Of a DNA stretch of 64,000 nucleotides, positions 21,958-35,007 are shown piece by piece (positions within the stretch are counted from its first letter, which is position 1; the number at the start of each line of letters is the position of its first letter). The position numbers and the translations under genes were made by a program. The notes below the pieces were generated by a model. The model was not told the origin of the DNA, searched no databases, and saw only the letters and a list, made by a program, of their open reading frames with translations. This DNA is from Xestospongia bergquistia (taxonomy: Eukaryota; Porifera; Demospongiae; Haplosclerida; Petrosiidae): the NCBI GenBank assembly GCA_963965975.1, contig OZ014423.1, positions 1,488,001 through 1,552,000 on the forward strand, read 5' to 3'.

Positions 21958-23876
21958 ATGAATCGCTTTGCCTTCTTTATAGTTCTCTTGACTGTTCTAG
22001 TAGACACAAGCCAGTATGTCCAGGCTCAAGGTAAAGAGGGTAATTTACATTGTATATTCTCCAATATGTTTTGTACAATTTAGGAACTGAATTTCGTTTT
22101 GCTAATTACTATGCTGACCATATGGTATTGCAACGAGCTCCAAAAGTAGCTATTATATGGGGTTATGTACCTAACTGTGATCCTGTAGAAGTCACCCTCA
22201 GTGAAAATAGAATGCAAGCTAAGATTATACCTGTATCAGGACAAAGTAAATTATTATGTCATAGAAATAGCTTATTTCATTAGTGCTATATTGATATTGT
22301 AGCTTATTGTCATTGGAAAGTCCAACTGCCACCAACTGTTGCTGGTGGTCCTCATATAATCTTGGCTAAGAGCAAGTCTGCAATGATCTCCATTACTAAT
22401 GTATTGTTTGGTGATGTATGGATGTGTGGGGGACAGAGCAACATGGTATTCACTTTATCTGAAGTATGCAAAGTCTATTATAATGTTAAGTATTTGTAAG
22501 ATTATTGTTTAAGGCTTTCAATGCAACAATGGAAATCCAGAAGGCATATGACTATCCTCATATTAGAATTATGACTGTGCAAAGAGTTGCATCAAATGTG
22601 ACAAAGGAGGAACCACCCTTGACTGCACCATCTTGGTTAGTGGCCAGTCCAGGTAAGTCGGACATTAAAATGATTATCATTTAGAATTGATTCTTCATCA
22701 GAAACTATTGGTGCATTTTCTGCTGTTTGTTGGTTCTATGGACGTGATTTATATGATGTTTATTCAGTACCAATGGGTCTTATATCATCTAATTGGGGAG
22801 GTACCAAAATACAACTTTGGTCTTCACCTGATGCTTTGAAGAAATGTAATCCTGAGTATGTACGGATTGATATTTAACTGACATTAAATTATAATGTTAT
22901 TCTTTTAGCTATAAGAGAATTATTTATAGCCTTGGTAATGAGGCTGCTGGACCATCTGATCTCTGGAATGGTATGATATATCCCTTTCTGAATATGTCCA
23001 TATATGGTGCTATATGGTATCAAGGAGAAGCTAATGCTAATGCAGGTTAGTATGCCTTCATTATATTTGGCTACAAATATTGTTATCTTCATAGAAGAAG
23101 CAACAAAGTACAAATGCTTTTTCCCTGCTATGATCAACGATTGGAGACAAAAATGGTACGAGGGTACTGATCGTCAAACTGATCCCATGTTCCCATTTGG
23201 ATTTGTACAAGTAAGTTATTTTAAATCATAAATGCTCAATTTTAATATAAATTATGTGTTTCAGTTAGCTGCAAATGGAGCTAACAATATGACAGCTGGT
23301 TTCTTTCCAGAATTAAGATGGTCTCAGACAGCTGGATATGGTTATGTTCCAAATGATGTTCTTCAGAAAGTTTTCATGGCCGTTGCAATTGACTTGGGTG
23401 ATCCTAACTCACCTCATGGTAGTGTACACCCAAGAGATAAACAAGATGTCGGTATTCGTTTATCTACTGCAGGCAGAGCCATTGCTTATGGAGATTCATC
23501 CATCTATTATACTGGCCCTCTTCCTACTGAAGCTATGTTAACTGATGTTGGTAGTGCTGTATCTCCAATTGAAGCTAAAGTGTCTTACAGCAATATATTG
23601 GATAAACTTTACTATACTTCTAAGTATGGCTTTGAGCTAGCCTGTACATCTTCAAGTGGAGATATGTGGATTGCTGGGACTGTCTCTCGTACCGATTCTA
23701 TGAACTTTGTTTATGTGTCATTTCCTCAGTGTCCTGTAGGGTACAAAGTGGGACAGTATATCCGATATGCCTGGAGACAAGACCCTTGTGTTTTTAAGCA
23801 GTGTGCAATATATAGTGGGACAAGTTATCCATTCCCCTCACCTCCTTATCTTATCAATATAAAAATGATAGACTAA
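21958..23876 (+). CDS. SIAE: Sialate O-acetylesterase-like protein A
   Basis: Secreted or lysosomal esterase that removes O-acetyl groups from sialic acids (family knowledge). Eight exons: 21958-22030, 22084-22245, 22303-22463, 22514-22652, 22702-22855, 22909-23045, 23095-23210, 23265-23876; 517 residues. A signal peptide (MNRFAFFIVLLTVLV) comes first, then FANYYADHMVLQRAP, the nucleophile motif CGGQSNM (Ser124), CWFYGRDLYD, GLISSNWGGT, IYGAIWYQGEANA, NDWRQKWYEG and the His-containing GSVHPRDK. All catalytic blocks look intact. It is tail-to-tail with SIAE-B (218 bp apart), which shares its exon structure. Confidence 0.92.
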
Positions 23877-24094
23877 TATTTTGAACATTGTAAGTTGCTG
23901 TCATTTAAAAATTTATAGCAATATTTTTTGCTGAATGCTAGTTAATGAAGTTTTAGAATATATTCATTATAACTAACAACTTTGATTATATTTGTTAAAA
24001 ATGTTATTCATTAATCAAATAAGGTCATAATTGTAGCAATCTAGAAAAGGTCATAATTGTATGAATATAATACAATGGCAGCATAAGATTATTC

Positions 24095-26013
24095 TTAGCC
24101 CAAACTAATAATAAATGGTGGTGATGGTAGACCTCCACTATACACAGCACATTTCATGAAAGGGCAGGGATCTTCCATCCAAGCATATCGAACACTAGTC
24201 ATTTTAGACCCTTCAGGACAAAGAGGGAAATCTATATCAACAGATGTAGATCCTTCTACTTGTACTGCAGTTCCTGGAAGAAAGGTTGTACGGGAACCAG
24301 CTGTGCAGCCTAGCTCAAATCCATAGGGTGAGCGAAGTTCAATTTTATCTCCAGCAGGTATGTTACGAAATTTAACAATGATATAAGTTGTTTTACTGTT
24401 TGGAGGAGGTGGTGCTATTATTGCTCCCTGAACAAGAGGTCCTGAATAATAGACAGTGTTATCACTGTAAGCTATAGCTCGTCCTGCTAAAGCCAATCTT
24501 GCACCAACATCTTCTTTATCTCTGGGATGTACACTACCATAAGGAGATGAAGGATCACCAAGATCCATTGACACAGCCATGAATACATTCTGAAGAGCTG
24601 GATTGGGAACATATCCATAACTAGCTGTTTGAGCCCATCGTATTCCTGCAAATCCATCTTCTGATTGGTTATTACTACCAACAGCAGAAAGCTACACCAA
24701 TTGACATTGTAATGGGCCATAGAAGTATAGTGAAACATACCTACCTGTACAAAACCAAAAGGGAACATTGCATTAGTTTGACCATTAGTGGCCTCATGCC
24801 ATTTCTGTCTCCAGTCGCTGATCATAGCTGGGAAAGTACAATTGTACTTCTCTGGGTCATCTAAATTAAATTACAGATTACATGAGTCTCTATTTTAAAT
24901 GCATGTGTACATACTAGCATTGGCTTCACCCTGGTACCATATAGCACCATATATGGTCATATTAAGGAGTGGATACATCATAGAATTCCATAGGACAGAT
25001 GGTTGGTGTGGATCAGGACCAGCATCAGCTCTTTTAAATGAAATAGTAGATTAATGCTATATATAATTGTAGTATTGCTAACTTTCTAATAGATGTTCTC
25101 TTTACACTTGAGCACATTTTTAAGGCATCTGGTGATGACCATGCTTCATCTGGAGTGCCTCCCCAGTTAGAGGAGATGAGACCCAATGGTATCTTATATT
25201 GATCGTAGATATCACGTCCATAAAACCAACACACAGCAGAGAAATATTGCCATGCACCACCATTAACAGTTGCTGCGAGAAAATGGTACATATATATGAT
25301 AAATTTTGATACACTATAAGTTGGATTTACTGGTGCTGGCAACAGACCACTGTTGAAGAATCTCTGGAGGTTCTTCTAGCTCTGTTGCTGAAGATACTCT
25401 TTGTACAGTGAAGAGTCGAATATTAGGATAATTGGCAGCTTTAGCCATCTCTTCAGTAGCATTATAAGCCTGTTGATTTAGAGGTATATTTTAACTTAAA
25501 ATAACTAGTCTATTTACCTGGGGTAATGTAAAAACCATATTACTCTGTCCACCACAGACCCACACATCACCAAACAGGACATTCTTCAATGTTATGGCAC
25601 CTCCTTGATCTGTACTGGCTGAGATGGTGTAAGGCCCACCAGCAGATGTTGGAGGAAGTTGTGCTGAAAATTGACAGTTGTTATTGCCTGTCAGTGGAGT
25701 AGATCAATAGTCAATGTGGAGGCCAATTAATACTAGTAGCACCTTGGATTATAGTAGCTGGTATAGTTTTTCCATTGAACATAATGTTCACTGGTTTACA
25801 GTTAGGGACATAGCCCCACACAATGGCTGCAGCAGGAGCTCTTTGTAAGACCATATTGTCACCATAGTAATTGGCATATCGAAATGTTGTTTGAGCTATT
25901 ATATATAATAGTTATTAACTTACACATAATTATGTGACTATAATATATCACTAACCATCAGTAAGTCCACTAAGAACTAACAAGGTTACAGCAAATATGA
26001 AATAAAACTCCAT
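24095..26013 (-). CDS. SIAE: Sialate O-acetylesterase-like protein B
   Basis: Eight exons on the minus strand: 26013-25956, 25895-25743, 25687-25518, 25469-25331, 25272-25108, 25028-24915, 24860-24745, 24691-24095; 503 residues. Signal peptide MEFYFIFAVTLLVLSG. Conserved motifs are FRYANYYGDNMVLQRAP, CGGQSNMVFTLPQ, CWFYGRDIYD, SSNWGGTPDEAW, YGAIWYQGEANA, SDWRQKWHEAT and GSVHPRDKEDVG. Catalytic residues appear complete, so it should be active. It and SIAE-A form a convergent pair with matching intron positions, consistent with an inverted local duplication. The acceptor chosen for exon 6 (AAAGAG) is one of two neighbouring AGs and is the one that keeps the frame. Confidence 0.9.
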
Positions 26014-27227
26014 GTTAAGTTTACTAGTTCTAGCTTACAGTGACCTAACTACATTCATAACTTTGATCTTGTGACTTCATGTTATTACTTTATTCATAGT
26101 TGTTGTCATGGGTCCTTTTCCTTAAATGATTTATACTGACAACAGGACAGTAATTACAACTATTTATACACAAGTATGACAAGTTCTAGAAAGATTTGAG
26201 AGAGAAGATTCTACACTGTTTACAAATTAAAAAATGTACACTTACTATTACACAAAGTTCAAACTGAGCTAATTGATAAACAGAGTTATCTACATAGGAA
26301 TGTTGTCATCTTTATACAGAGTATATAATAGATAATACATTACGTTAACTGTTAAATGAATTCATGACAGGATGTAGCATGACTACAACTAATCCCACAA
26401 ACGTATGAAAACGAATTCAGTAGTAAATACAAATAGGCACTAAGGAAAGGGTGTCTGGTGGTCCAGAAAGTAAGAGGGGAAAACTTTAACTTCGTTATTA
26501 TCATGCAACTCTTAAATAAAGTTGCTGTGCCTGTCTGAAGCTTCCAAAAATTTGAAAATTAAAAAAAAGCTTAAAATTTCAAATCAAAAAATATCCTCTT
26601 GCTTCAATATTGACCACCTTTCTTTTTGATTTTATGAGTAATTTTTGATATATGCAAATTGATGGTGGTCATTAATCACCATCAAGATCCCTTTTAAAAT
26701 CTGTTCACTGATGTTTTTATGTGAGTTACAATACATTAGTTATAAACTTTTCTGACAGATCAAGATACTTGATTTGAAGCAGTACATACTACATAGATTA
26801 CTTAAATCTGTGATTTTCTGCTTCTTTTCACAATATACTGCCTAAAATTATAACTACTGTTGAAATGGACAGTGATCAATGGTCCTATATTTTAGGACTT
26901 ACCCTAAAATTGAGATACCATCAATCTACATAATCCACTTTTAAATTTAGTGCTGTTTCATCTAACAAAGAATCTTTTCGTCTTTTTTTGTATCACAAAT
27001 AAAATGCAGCCTTGGTGAAGGTTATATATGTGATGGCATGTCTTTTGGGAATGTGAGGAGTTAATGATATTTGAAAGAGCTGGAAAAGTATTGTTATAAA
27101 ACTCTATGCATAGGATAACTATAATAGGCAATATTTTTGATCATGTGATTCAAATAATTATATTCATGACTTGACTTTGTCAGTATTTAACTTATCTAAC
27201 ATTAAGTCAGTTCAAACCTCAAAAGAA
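26014..27227. other. Intergenic with degenerate repeats
   Basis: A block at ~26361-26480 (containing CTGGTGGTCCAGAAAGT) is related to 27645-27760 (CTGGTGGTCCGGAAAGT). At ~27070-27120 a short stretch resembles the 3' end of the ORF at 27228-27539 (GAAAGAGCTGGAAAA and following). Together they suggest an old tandem duplication around the small ORF. Confidence 0.45.
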
Positions 27228-27539
27228 ATGTCTGCTTCACGTACATTATCGCTGAAGTGTCCCTGTGGATATATCAAGCATGATGTAATGCATCTTGGTA
27301 TATGGCAGAATCATCATGATCGTCTTCTGAAATACTGTGGTGGATTGTTTATGGTCAAAGACTCAGGCGATGCTGTTGTTTGCAAAAGATGTGCTACTAT
27401 TTCAGAGAGCATTGAATTCAATTGTGCATTTTGTGGTCGTGTGACAACAATTGGTGTACAAGAAAGAGTTTCTGAAAGAGCTGGAAAATCTTTTGTTATG
27501 GAGCTTTCTATACATAAGACAGTTGTCTTTTTTTCTTAA
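27228..27539 (+). CDS. Small intronless Cys-rich, zinc-ribbon-like ORF
   Basis: 103 residues with no intron, unusual beside these multi-exon genes. Cysteine pairs KCPCG, VCKRC and NCAFC look like metal-binding knuckles. HLGIWQNHHDR and the region before RVSERAGKS give no family I know. I chose the ATG after a possible 19-codon longer frame, because AAAGAAATG begins directly before the charged, Cys-containing part. It may be a small zinc-binding protein, a domesticated transposon piece or a retrocopy. It sits between two related repeat blocks. Confidence 0.4.
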   Translation: MSASRTLSLKCPCGYIKHDVMHLGIWQNHHDRLLKYCGGLFMVKDSGDAVVCKRCATISESIEFNCAFCGRVTTIGVQERVSERAGKSFVMELSIHKTVVFFS

Positions 27540-28640
27540 TTAAAATATTGGCAATAACTATTATATATTGTACATGTATTTGGTCATAAGTTATGTATCT
27601 AATAAAATTAATGTGTGCCTTCTTGTTACAAAATTCTAACCATATTCATAACAGGATGTAAATACACAAGGTTTCGCCCCACTAGAGCACAAAGTCAAAA
27701 TCAGCAGTAAATATAAAAGCAAAGTTCTGCTGCCCTATCTGGTGGTCCGGAAAGTGAGGATTATCCCAGAGTTTACTCAAGTCTACACAACTTAACCACT
27801 GTCTTCCTCGCTTCTCATTTGACCACTTCTTTACTTTTTCTTTTTTACTTCAATATTATGTAGTATTGAGAATTTTGTTTCATAAGTATATTTAATGACA
27901 AACAACATCATCATCAGTCTAAATATAAAAGGAAAATGCATCTATGCATAGATGATGATGATGATGAATATCCGGAGAGAGAGTGAATCATATGATAACC
28001 GATTCCACTGTGTAATTTATTGATGAGGAGAAAGCATAGACTTCTAGATACTGATCTTTTGTGCTATCAAGACAAATTGAAGGTGTAACTACATAATAAA
28101 CTAAAAACACTAGAGCCTTTAATTTATAGGAATACTAATAGTTACAGCATTAGTTACAAAATATGTAGAATGTAGTAAGGAAGTATATTTGCTTGCTACC
28201 TACCCCACAAACATAATTATAAAAACAATATCACCACTATAGACCAGTTATAGTAAGTTAATTGGCAATCTAGAAAGCAAGAAACCAAATGCTTATTTGA
28301 CTCTGTTGTAAATCCAAACTTGAAAAACAAGAGCTAATATAGCTCACATTTCTCTTGGTTCAAATTTAACCAACGTTTGTATCTTGACATATTTCATAAT
28401 CTGCAAATACAATGCAAGAAAATTGTGAGTGAGTAAAAAGATTTATAATGTATTGTTAGTGAGCAGTGACAACATAATGTAATGCAGATGTAGCTTGTAG
28501 TAGTGTGTGTTTATTTTCATTACAACTACAATGACACAAACAAAATGAATAATATTTTTAACAGAGAGAAAAATCATGAAACAAGCAAAAGAATGAATGG
28601 TTCACATGAATCGTTGAGATTAGCCCATCCCCTTTTGAAA
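27540..28640. other. Intergenic, repeat block only
   Basis: Contains the second CTGGTGGTCC block (27645-27760) and presumably the 3' UTR of beta-TrCP at its right end. No further gene is seen. Confidence 0.55.
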
Positions 28641-31600
28641 TTAACTTGGAGATAATGAACGATCCCGCCCACTCTCATTAAAAGATGGTGACCCTTGGAA
28701 ATCGTCAGGAATTTGAAAGTCTTCTCCAGTAGGTGAGTCAGGCTCTTCACTTGAATGTCTCTCTAATGGAATGTGCTCTTTGATTACTTCCTTGTCAGTG
28801 ACCTCTTTATCTACTTCCATAGGATCAGGTGAGACAGGATCAAGGAAGTCCCATATAAGAATAGTGTCATCATGTGAACTACTAACAATTTGGAAGTCAT
28901 CAAATTGAAGTCTGAAAACACGGCCTGTGTGTTCCTGAGAGAATGAACAATAATAATAACATTTGTTTGATCATTGTGTTTAATAACATACTGATAATGT
29001 TTTCAAACAGAGGTTACTTGCCGGTGTTCTTGGATCTAGTGCAGCCTTTAAGTCCCAAACTTTAATAGTACTATATTAAGAGATATTAATATCAGTCTGA
29101 GATTATAATCAATAATAGCTTACCCATCATAAGCTCCACTGACAATTCTCTTATCATCAAATCGAATACATCTATAGAAAACAAGAGTCTATAAGGTACT
29201 ACACTCAATGATCTATATCGTACCTAACTAATTCTTCATGTCCTTCTAATAATCTTAGACATGAACCACATTCAACATCCCAGATCCTAAAAAAATACAA
29301 CATCACATTTTATAACAGACCAGTACATATAAACTATTCATTGATAGATCTGTGTTATGTCCCATACCTAATAGTGTTATCAGAGGATCCACTGACCACA
29401 TGGTTCCCTCTGTATTGTAAACAGGCTATACCACGTCTGTGTCCATGTAATGTACGTACAAACTCGCTATTACTGGTACGCCATACCTGTTATAAAAAAT
29501 AAAGTGAGTGGATCACATCTTCAGTAACTCTTACCTTTATCGTTCTATCTCCAGACGCCGAGACAATGTATCTATCATCAAAATCAACAACATTGACAGC
29601 TGCTCTGTGACCCACTAATACTCTCCTTAAGACAATATCAGATGGTGAGTGCATGTCCCAGACAGCAATAGTACGATCCTATAATAGTATTATAATAAAT
29701 AAATTCTCCCTCTATACTATAATGGACATAGAGTATAACCACAACTATTAGATCATGACTATTATTTACTACATAGAGATCAATAAATGTATAAACTATT
29801 AGTAAAACCATTTAAAAGAAGGAAACAAAACAAAAAAACCCATCTGACTATTATATAATCTACTCTTTATGATAGGGGTACAGTTAATATACAAACAAAA
29901 GTAGTTTATATTAGAACATTAAGCTGTATACCAGCTGTAATATGTAAATATGAAACATCACCTTTGAACAAGTGACCATAGTGTCATCATTGAAGCGAAG
30001 GTGAAGCACAGCTTCACAGTGATGTACAAGTGTATTGAGCATTTGACCTGATGCCACATCCCATACTCTAAATAGAGATAATATAAATCAGTATATCATC
30101 AATATAGGAATATTTACCTAATAGTTGAATCACTAGATCCTGTTATAATAACTTTCTCATCATATTGTAAACAGAGTACTGAACCAGTATGACCTGTTAA
30201 CACTTTAGTACACTCCATTGTGTCTCGTCTCCATATCTATAATAAATGGGAGGAGCCAAAGAAGGAGAGAAGAAAAAGGATTGGGTAACATCAATTAGGT
30301 CAAGTCTACAATGTACCTTAATAGTGTTGTCTCTTAATCCACTGACAATATGTTTCTCATCATATTGTAGACAATATACTCCTTTACTGTTCTCACTATG
30401 ACACTCAATACGTGTAAGAGTCTGTCGACCATTACGCCAATTGTCCTCCATAACCTACAGTAACATAAATATATCATAAACATTCCATTTATTCAAACAT
30501 GAGAAATAATTCTTATAATTGTTCTATTTACCCGAATGTCTTGTATAATACAGGGATATAATTTTCTGAAGTAATCATTCAGACTATTTTCAGTTGGAGG
30601 TATAGCCTTATTATAAAGATATTGTCCCCTACAAAAAGGAAGTGTGAAAAACAATTGAAGACAAGCCAAACATTAGTTTCTTCCTGCACTGTCATCATAA
30701 AGACATAATATAATAAGTATAATAAGATAGAGAATGTTAAACAACAGACTAGACTATAAACAATACACACAGTTTAAAGACAACATTGACTAATACTATG
30801 CAAGTCTGAATTGTATACACTTCACATTATGTAAGTTACCACTTCTACATATATGTTTATGGTTAAAACTAACTCAAGACAAATAACTAGGCGACAAAAT
30901 GAAGACATTACAAATTATGTAGTGGTGTCTCTAACTCTGTCCACACAGAGGTGGTGATAAAATATAACTAGCATCACTATATTATTGAAGACAGTGAAAC
31001 TAAGAGACACTGCAAAGAGCATTGTTACAGTTTTGTTCCATATACTATTATACAACTAGCTATAGATGGTTCTATTATACAATCACATACCAGCCCCTTC
31101 TTTCTGATAGGCCATTCCATACAGGATCAGTCTTAACTTTCCATGAAATGAGTTTCTTCCATAACATTCCATCCGATATTACACGATACCAATCTGAACA
31201 TACCTAGTGTAGAGAGGGTTAAAATTATAAATAAAGCAAAGGGTCGTATTACCAGCTCCGCTCGACATAATGATTGAGCATCTAAATATGAGAGTATCCT
31301 GTATGCTACATGATGGAGACCTTTAGCTATAGAAAGTAGAAAATATTTAATTAAATTATTATCAATTTTCATAGTACTAAGTATAGGGGTCCTTCTTGGT
31401 GTAACTTTTATGATGATGTAACTTGTACTATGATGATGACATCACTATGTGTCATAAGGTTTGGTTTAGGTTGTAGGTAATGGATTTAGATGATGTCATC
31501 ATATATGATGACATCACTACCTGTCATTTAATGATGATGTCATCAGAGTGAAGTTACACCAAGAACCACCCGTGTTCAATAGAATGCTAATAAAAGGTAA

Positions 31601-32314
31601 AGGTCAGAGTTCATACAAAGAACAAACAATTCCAAAAACAAGCTACAAGATAAATAGGGGTTAAATACAAAGTTAAATAAAGATAATAATATTCATAGCC
31701 AAATAATCATATTTAACTACAGCTATGACATCATAATTACAACAGGGTCAAAAACATAGTGCATTGTTTTTTTAAATAACAATGGGAAAATATTTGAGTT
31801 TAATAGCAATAACAACTATTGTTGTCAAGGCCAGCTAAAACATCCATGAAGCATTAAAATTTGACTAGCCATACATACCTGGTAATGCAGTGATAAAGTC
31901 TCTTTGTAACATAGGTATTAGAATAGAGTAAATATGTTCATGTTGATGAAAGGACATTCGCGATATCAACTGTTCTACAAACTCAGTTTGTCTGTTAAGT
32001 GACCACCTCTCAAACATACCCAGACATGTACTAAGCTCAGATTTCTCATGGTCTTTCAATTCTATAGTGGGTTTGGGTGATATTGATAAGTGATTAGAGA
32101 AATCGTCCATTAATTCGTTATCAGAAATCATTTGCTCAGCAGATGACACTTTGGAACTAAGACTCACACAGTCTACTTCCATCAGCTGTCCATTTTGTTG
32201 AGGATGAGGCAAGGAATCAGTCGGAGAAGGAGATGAACAGTTAGAGGGGGTAGCCATCGAGGAAACGGTGCTACTAGAGTGGTCTACGACAGTACTGAAT
32301 CCACTCACAGGCAT
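28641..32314 (-). CDS. BTRC: F-box/WD40 protein beta-TrCP, SCF ubiquitin ligase substrate receptor
   Basis: Thirteen exons: 32314-31879, 31326-31253, 31203-31091, 30628-30532, 30454-30317, 30236-30118, 30067-29962, 29678-29535, 29486-29368, 29286-29224, 29171-29124, 29070-28992, 28934-28641; 609 residues, like human BTRC (605). Binds phosphorylated DSGxxS degrons and recruits SKP1-CUL1 (family knowledge). An N-terminal dimerisation region ([17 protein letters not shown]) is followed by the F-box ([20 protein letters not shown]) and seven WD repeats with recurring [14 protein letters not shown] ends. The last blade ends [14 protein letters not shown]. The C-terminal tail is longer and more acidic than in vertebrates and ends in Ser-rich RDRSLSPS. 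A non-coding first exon ends at a donor near 33797, with its acceptor just upstream of the ATG. Confidence 0.95.
31386..31571. mobile_element. MITE-like element in a BTRC intron
   Basis: About 186 bp bounded by perfect 15-bp terminal inverted repeats (TTCTTGGTGTAACTT at 31393-31407, complement at 31551-31565), with near-repeats outside them. The interior is rich in ATGATGTCATCAT-type palindromes and has no ORF. It lies in the BTRC intron 31327-31878. A target-site duplication is not clear. Confidence 0.65.
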
Positions 32315-34099
32315 GATCCCATACTATAATAAGCAAAGCTGGGAGTATTTATACTAAAATGTGTGTATTTAAGTATCTACAAATGTTTGACGTATGAACA
32401 GGGAGAGCAAATTTAACTGGAATATACTAGGTTTTGCAGCAATTTGATAGATTGTATTTTTTGTTGATTCAGTTAAATATTTCTATTATATGTTGAATGT
32501 CGCAATATTCAGCTTTATAAGTGTATAGCTGTTGTCGATAAGAGTCTGAAATAGAGGAATATAATGTTAAAGATTGGTATTTTGACAGTGGGCATAATCA
32601 TTACATGAGTACATGTTGTTGCTAATGTTTAAATAAAAAATTGTGAATATCATCAAAAGCTATTGTAACAAGTCCCACCAGAATTGGTTCAGGGAATTAC
32701 TTGGATCAGCTGAGGAGTAGTACTATAAACAATGACATCACAGAAACAACAGAAGAGGTCTAGATCATAAGCTAGTGGTTTATTGTGGGGGTTTACAAGC
32801 AAATAGTCTGGTTCCCAATTGCCAAACATCAAAGAATGAAATCATGAATTTTACAAGGACAGTACATGTATGTATGTCTAGGCTAACTCCATATATGGAG
32901 AAGGGGGACTTTTCATTTATCAGAATTTATTATTTTAAATCAGGATATCATAAATGATATTTGTCAGTCTAAGTGGTTTCTAAGTGCTAAACTAACACAC
33001 AAATGTACAAAGGCTCTGATATTGTGTTTTACCATATGACTATTGACCACTTCAATGACAGTCTAATATATTGACCACTTCAATGACAGTCAAATTACAA
33101 ACACACCACTCTTCAAACACTTTTAATAAACTATTTACTAAACCACAAAATAGCATACCACAAGTGCCAAAGATACCACTTCCTGGAATAACCAATAGCC
33201 AGACAGTTTTTCAAAGGAAATTAAAAAAGAAAAAAGACAAAAAGGAAACAAACTATGTCATGGATACTACCTTACAACATATTGGACTAATGGTTGTTTA
33301 GGTATCATTGACAATTATAATTATATTTATGTCAGTAACATTAACCAATGGTAAACACTATATTATCAATAATAAATATTAAGTTAATATTTTCTTAGTA
33401 CACAAGTCAATCATGTCATTATTGTTGTCATTGTTACAAAAATGGGCAACATTTTGTTCACACAGCACATAAAGGGTTAATTTTAATGATATTAGAAATT
33501 AATATAGAAAAATAGTCAATCTTTAATATTATAGCACTCACTGGCTAGTATAGTGAGATTATGTACTATTAGAAATAAATAATAAAATCATTATTTCTAT
33601 TTATTACTAGAGAAAGGGATAACGTTCACTACTTCCTAACTATGACTCTTTTAATCTGTGACATGAAATACATCACTGATATGTAATATACATTATGAAA
33701 ACCACATACTATAAGAATTTATAAACTCAATCTGAGCTCTCATAATCACAGTCTAATCACTAGAGAATCGTCATGACAATGATACGGATAGTCACTCACC
33801 GTGGTTAGGTCCTAGACAGCAGTAACACAGCAAAAGTCACTTGATCTCACTCCCACTTCAACTTAAAAGACAGGCCTTCACTTTCTGCTCAATTATCACT
33901 GGTTGCTATGGTGATTTTGGAATAGCGGCCTGCGCAATAGCCTCACGGAGAATGACTCAGCACACAGACAAGCGGCCTGCGTTGTTTTTTGCCCTCACAG
34001 AATGATGCAGCAAATTTTTAAGCCACGCCTTAAATTCTCTCACCATATTCCCATCATTACTGCGCATGCTCCAAGTCATGTGTTGACATTTTGTTAGAA
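32315..34099. other. BTRC 5' intron and BTRC/PBDC1 shared upstream region
   Basis: 32326-33796 is probably the intron in the BTRC 5' UTR. It holds two copies of a 21-bp sequence (33042-33062 and 33070-33090) and a short unsupported ORF. From ~33797 leftward-transcribed non-coding exon sequence begins. The start codon of the divergent PBDC1 is at 34100. Confidence 0.55.
33925..34013. promoter_or_regulatory. Duplicated promoter element between BTRC and PBDC1
   Basis: GCGGCCTGCG followed by CCTCAC(G/A)..GAATGA..CAGCA occurs twice (33925-33965 and 33972-34013). The first copy contains ATGACTCAGC (33952-33961), a match to the antioxidant/Maf response consensus RTGACnnnGC. The second has TGATGCAGC and lost that match. 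Confidence 0.5.
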
Positions 34100-35007
34100 A
34101 TGGAGAATCAGTTAGGATCAGTGGTAAATTGGATTGATTAAATAATTAATGTATTATTTATTAATTTGTTTATTAGGGCATTGAAGGAGCACAATCTGCA
34201 GCTAATGCTTTATCTGGTCATGCCGAAGATTATATCAATAATGTAAGCATATAACTTGTATCGATAATGTACTGAATAGTTTACTTATATTCAAGCCTAT
34301 GGTTGAACAACTGTGGGCGATGAAGGCTATCAAGTATGCAGAAACTCACATGAAAGTATGTGTAATATGTTTGTGTAATGTCTTTTATTTTCATTTTCAA
34401 CTTTCTACTGTTAGCTTCTTAGAGTAATGGATGCCAAAGAATTAAAACTGACCAAGTAACTATAAGACTGAAATATAAAATAATGTTATTGTAATATATT
34501 ATAGATATGATGATGAAATGTACCAGACGTTTCAAGAAAAGTTTAAAGATATTGATGTAAGGATATGTCAGCGTATAAGTCTACTGAAAATAATTTTTAT
34601 ATATTTAATTAATATTATAGGTTAAACAGATTGAGCCAGACAAGATTAAATCAGAAGAAGCCAAAGAAGTAAGTTTTGAATGTGCTATATTTTTACTGAC
34701 AGTTCCTTTTCATATAGTTGTGGCGGCCATTTTGTAATCGTTATGACAAATTAATTGAGGACTTTAATTTTGCTACATTATTGAGGTATATACTCAATGA
34801 TACAACAAGTACATATAATAATATGACATATTGTATTATAATAGACTAGACTCTTCAAAAGATTATTCTGAAGATAACACAGTAATAGGTATAATGTGCT
34901 GTGTTTTCTCTCGTTTTATTTCTCTTCTTGTAGTACCTAGAGCACAATTTCTAGCTATTGAAGTTGTCAGAAATAGATATGGTTTTAATTCTGTACATCA
35001 TAGCTGA
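34100..35007 (+). CDS. PBDC1: Polysaccharide biosynthesis domain-containing protein 1 homologue
   Basis: Nine small exons: 34100-34123, 34177-34242, 34296-34355, 34415-34455, 34505-34556, 34621-34668, 34718-34785, 34845-34888, 34934-35007; 158 residues. Signature stretches are WAMKAIKYAETH, ELKLTKYDDEMYQTF, LWRPFCNRYDKLIEDFN, TLLRLDSSKDYSEDNT and PRAQFLAIEVVRNRYGFN. These match the conserved core of PBDC1 (yeast YPL225W family). The long charged C-terminal tail of the vertebrate protein is absent, so this is the core domain only. It is a cytosolic protein; despite its name a sugar-pathway role is not established. Confidence 0.9.

Noticed and set aside
21813..22007. 64-codon minus-strand ORF as a first ANGEL exon
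   Set aside because: Overlaps the SIAE-A signal-peptide exon and has no donor leading in frame to the ANGEL coding exon.
33071..33301. 76-codon Lys-rich ORF
   Set aside because: Lies within the inferred BTRC 5' UTR intron, overlaps a direct repeat and has no recognisable domain.
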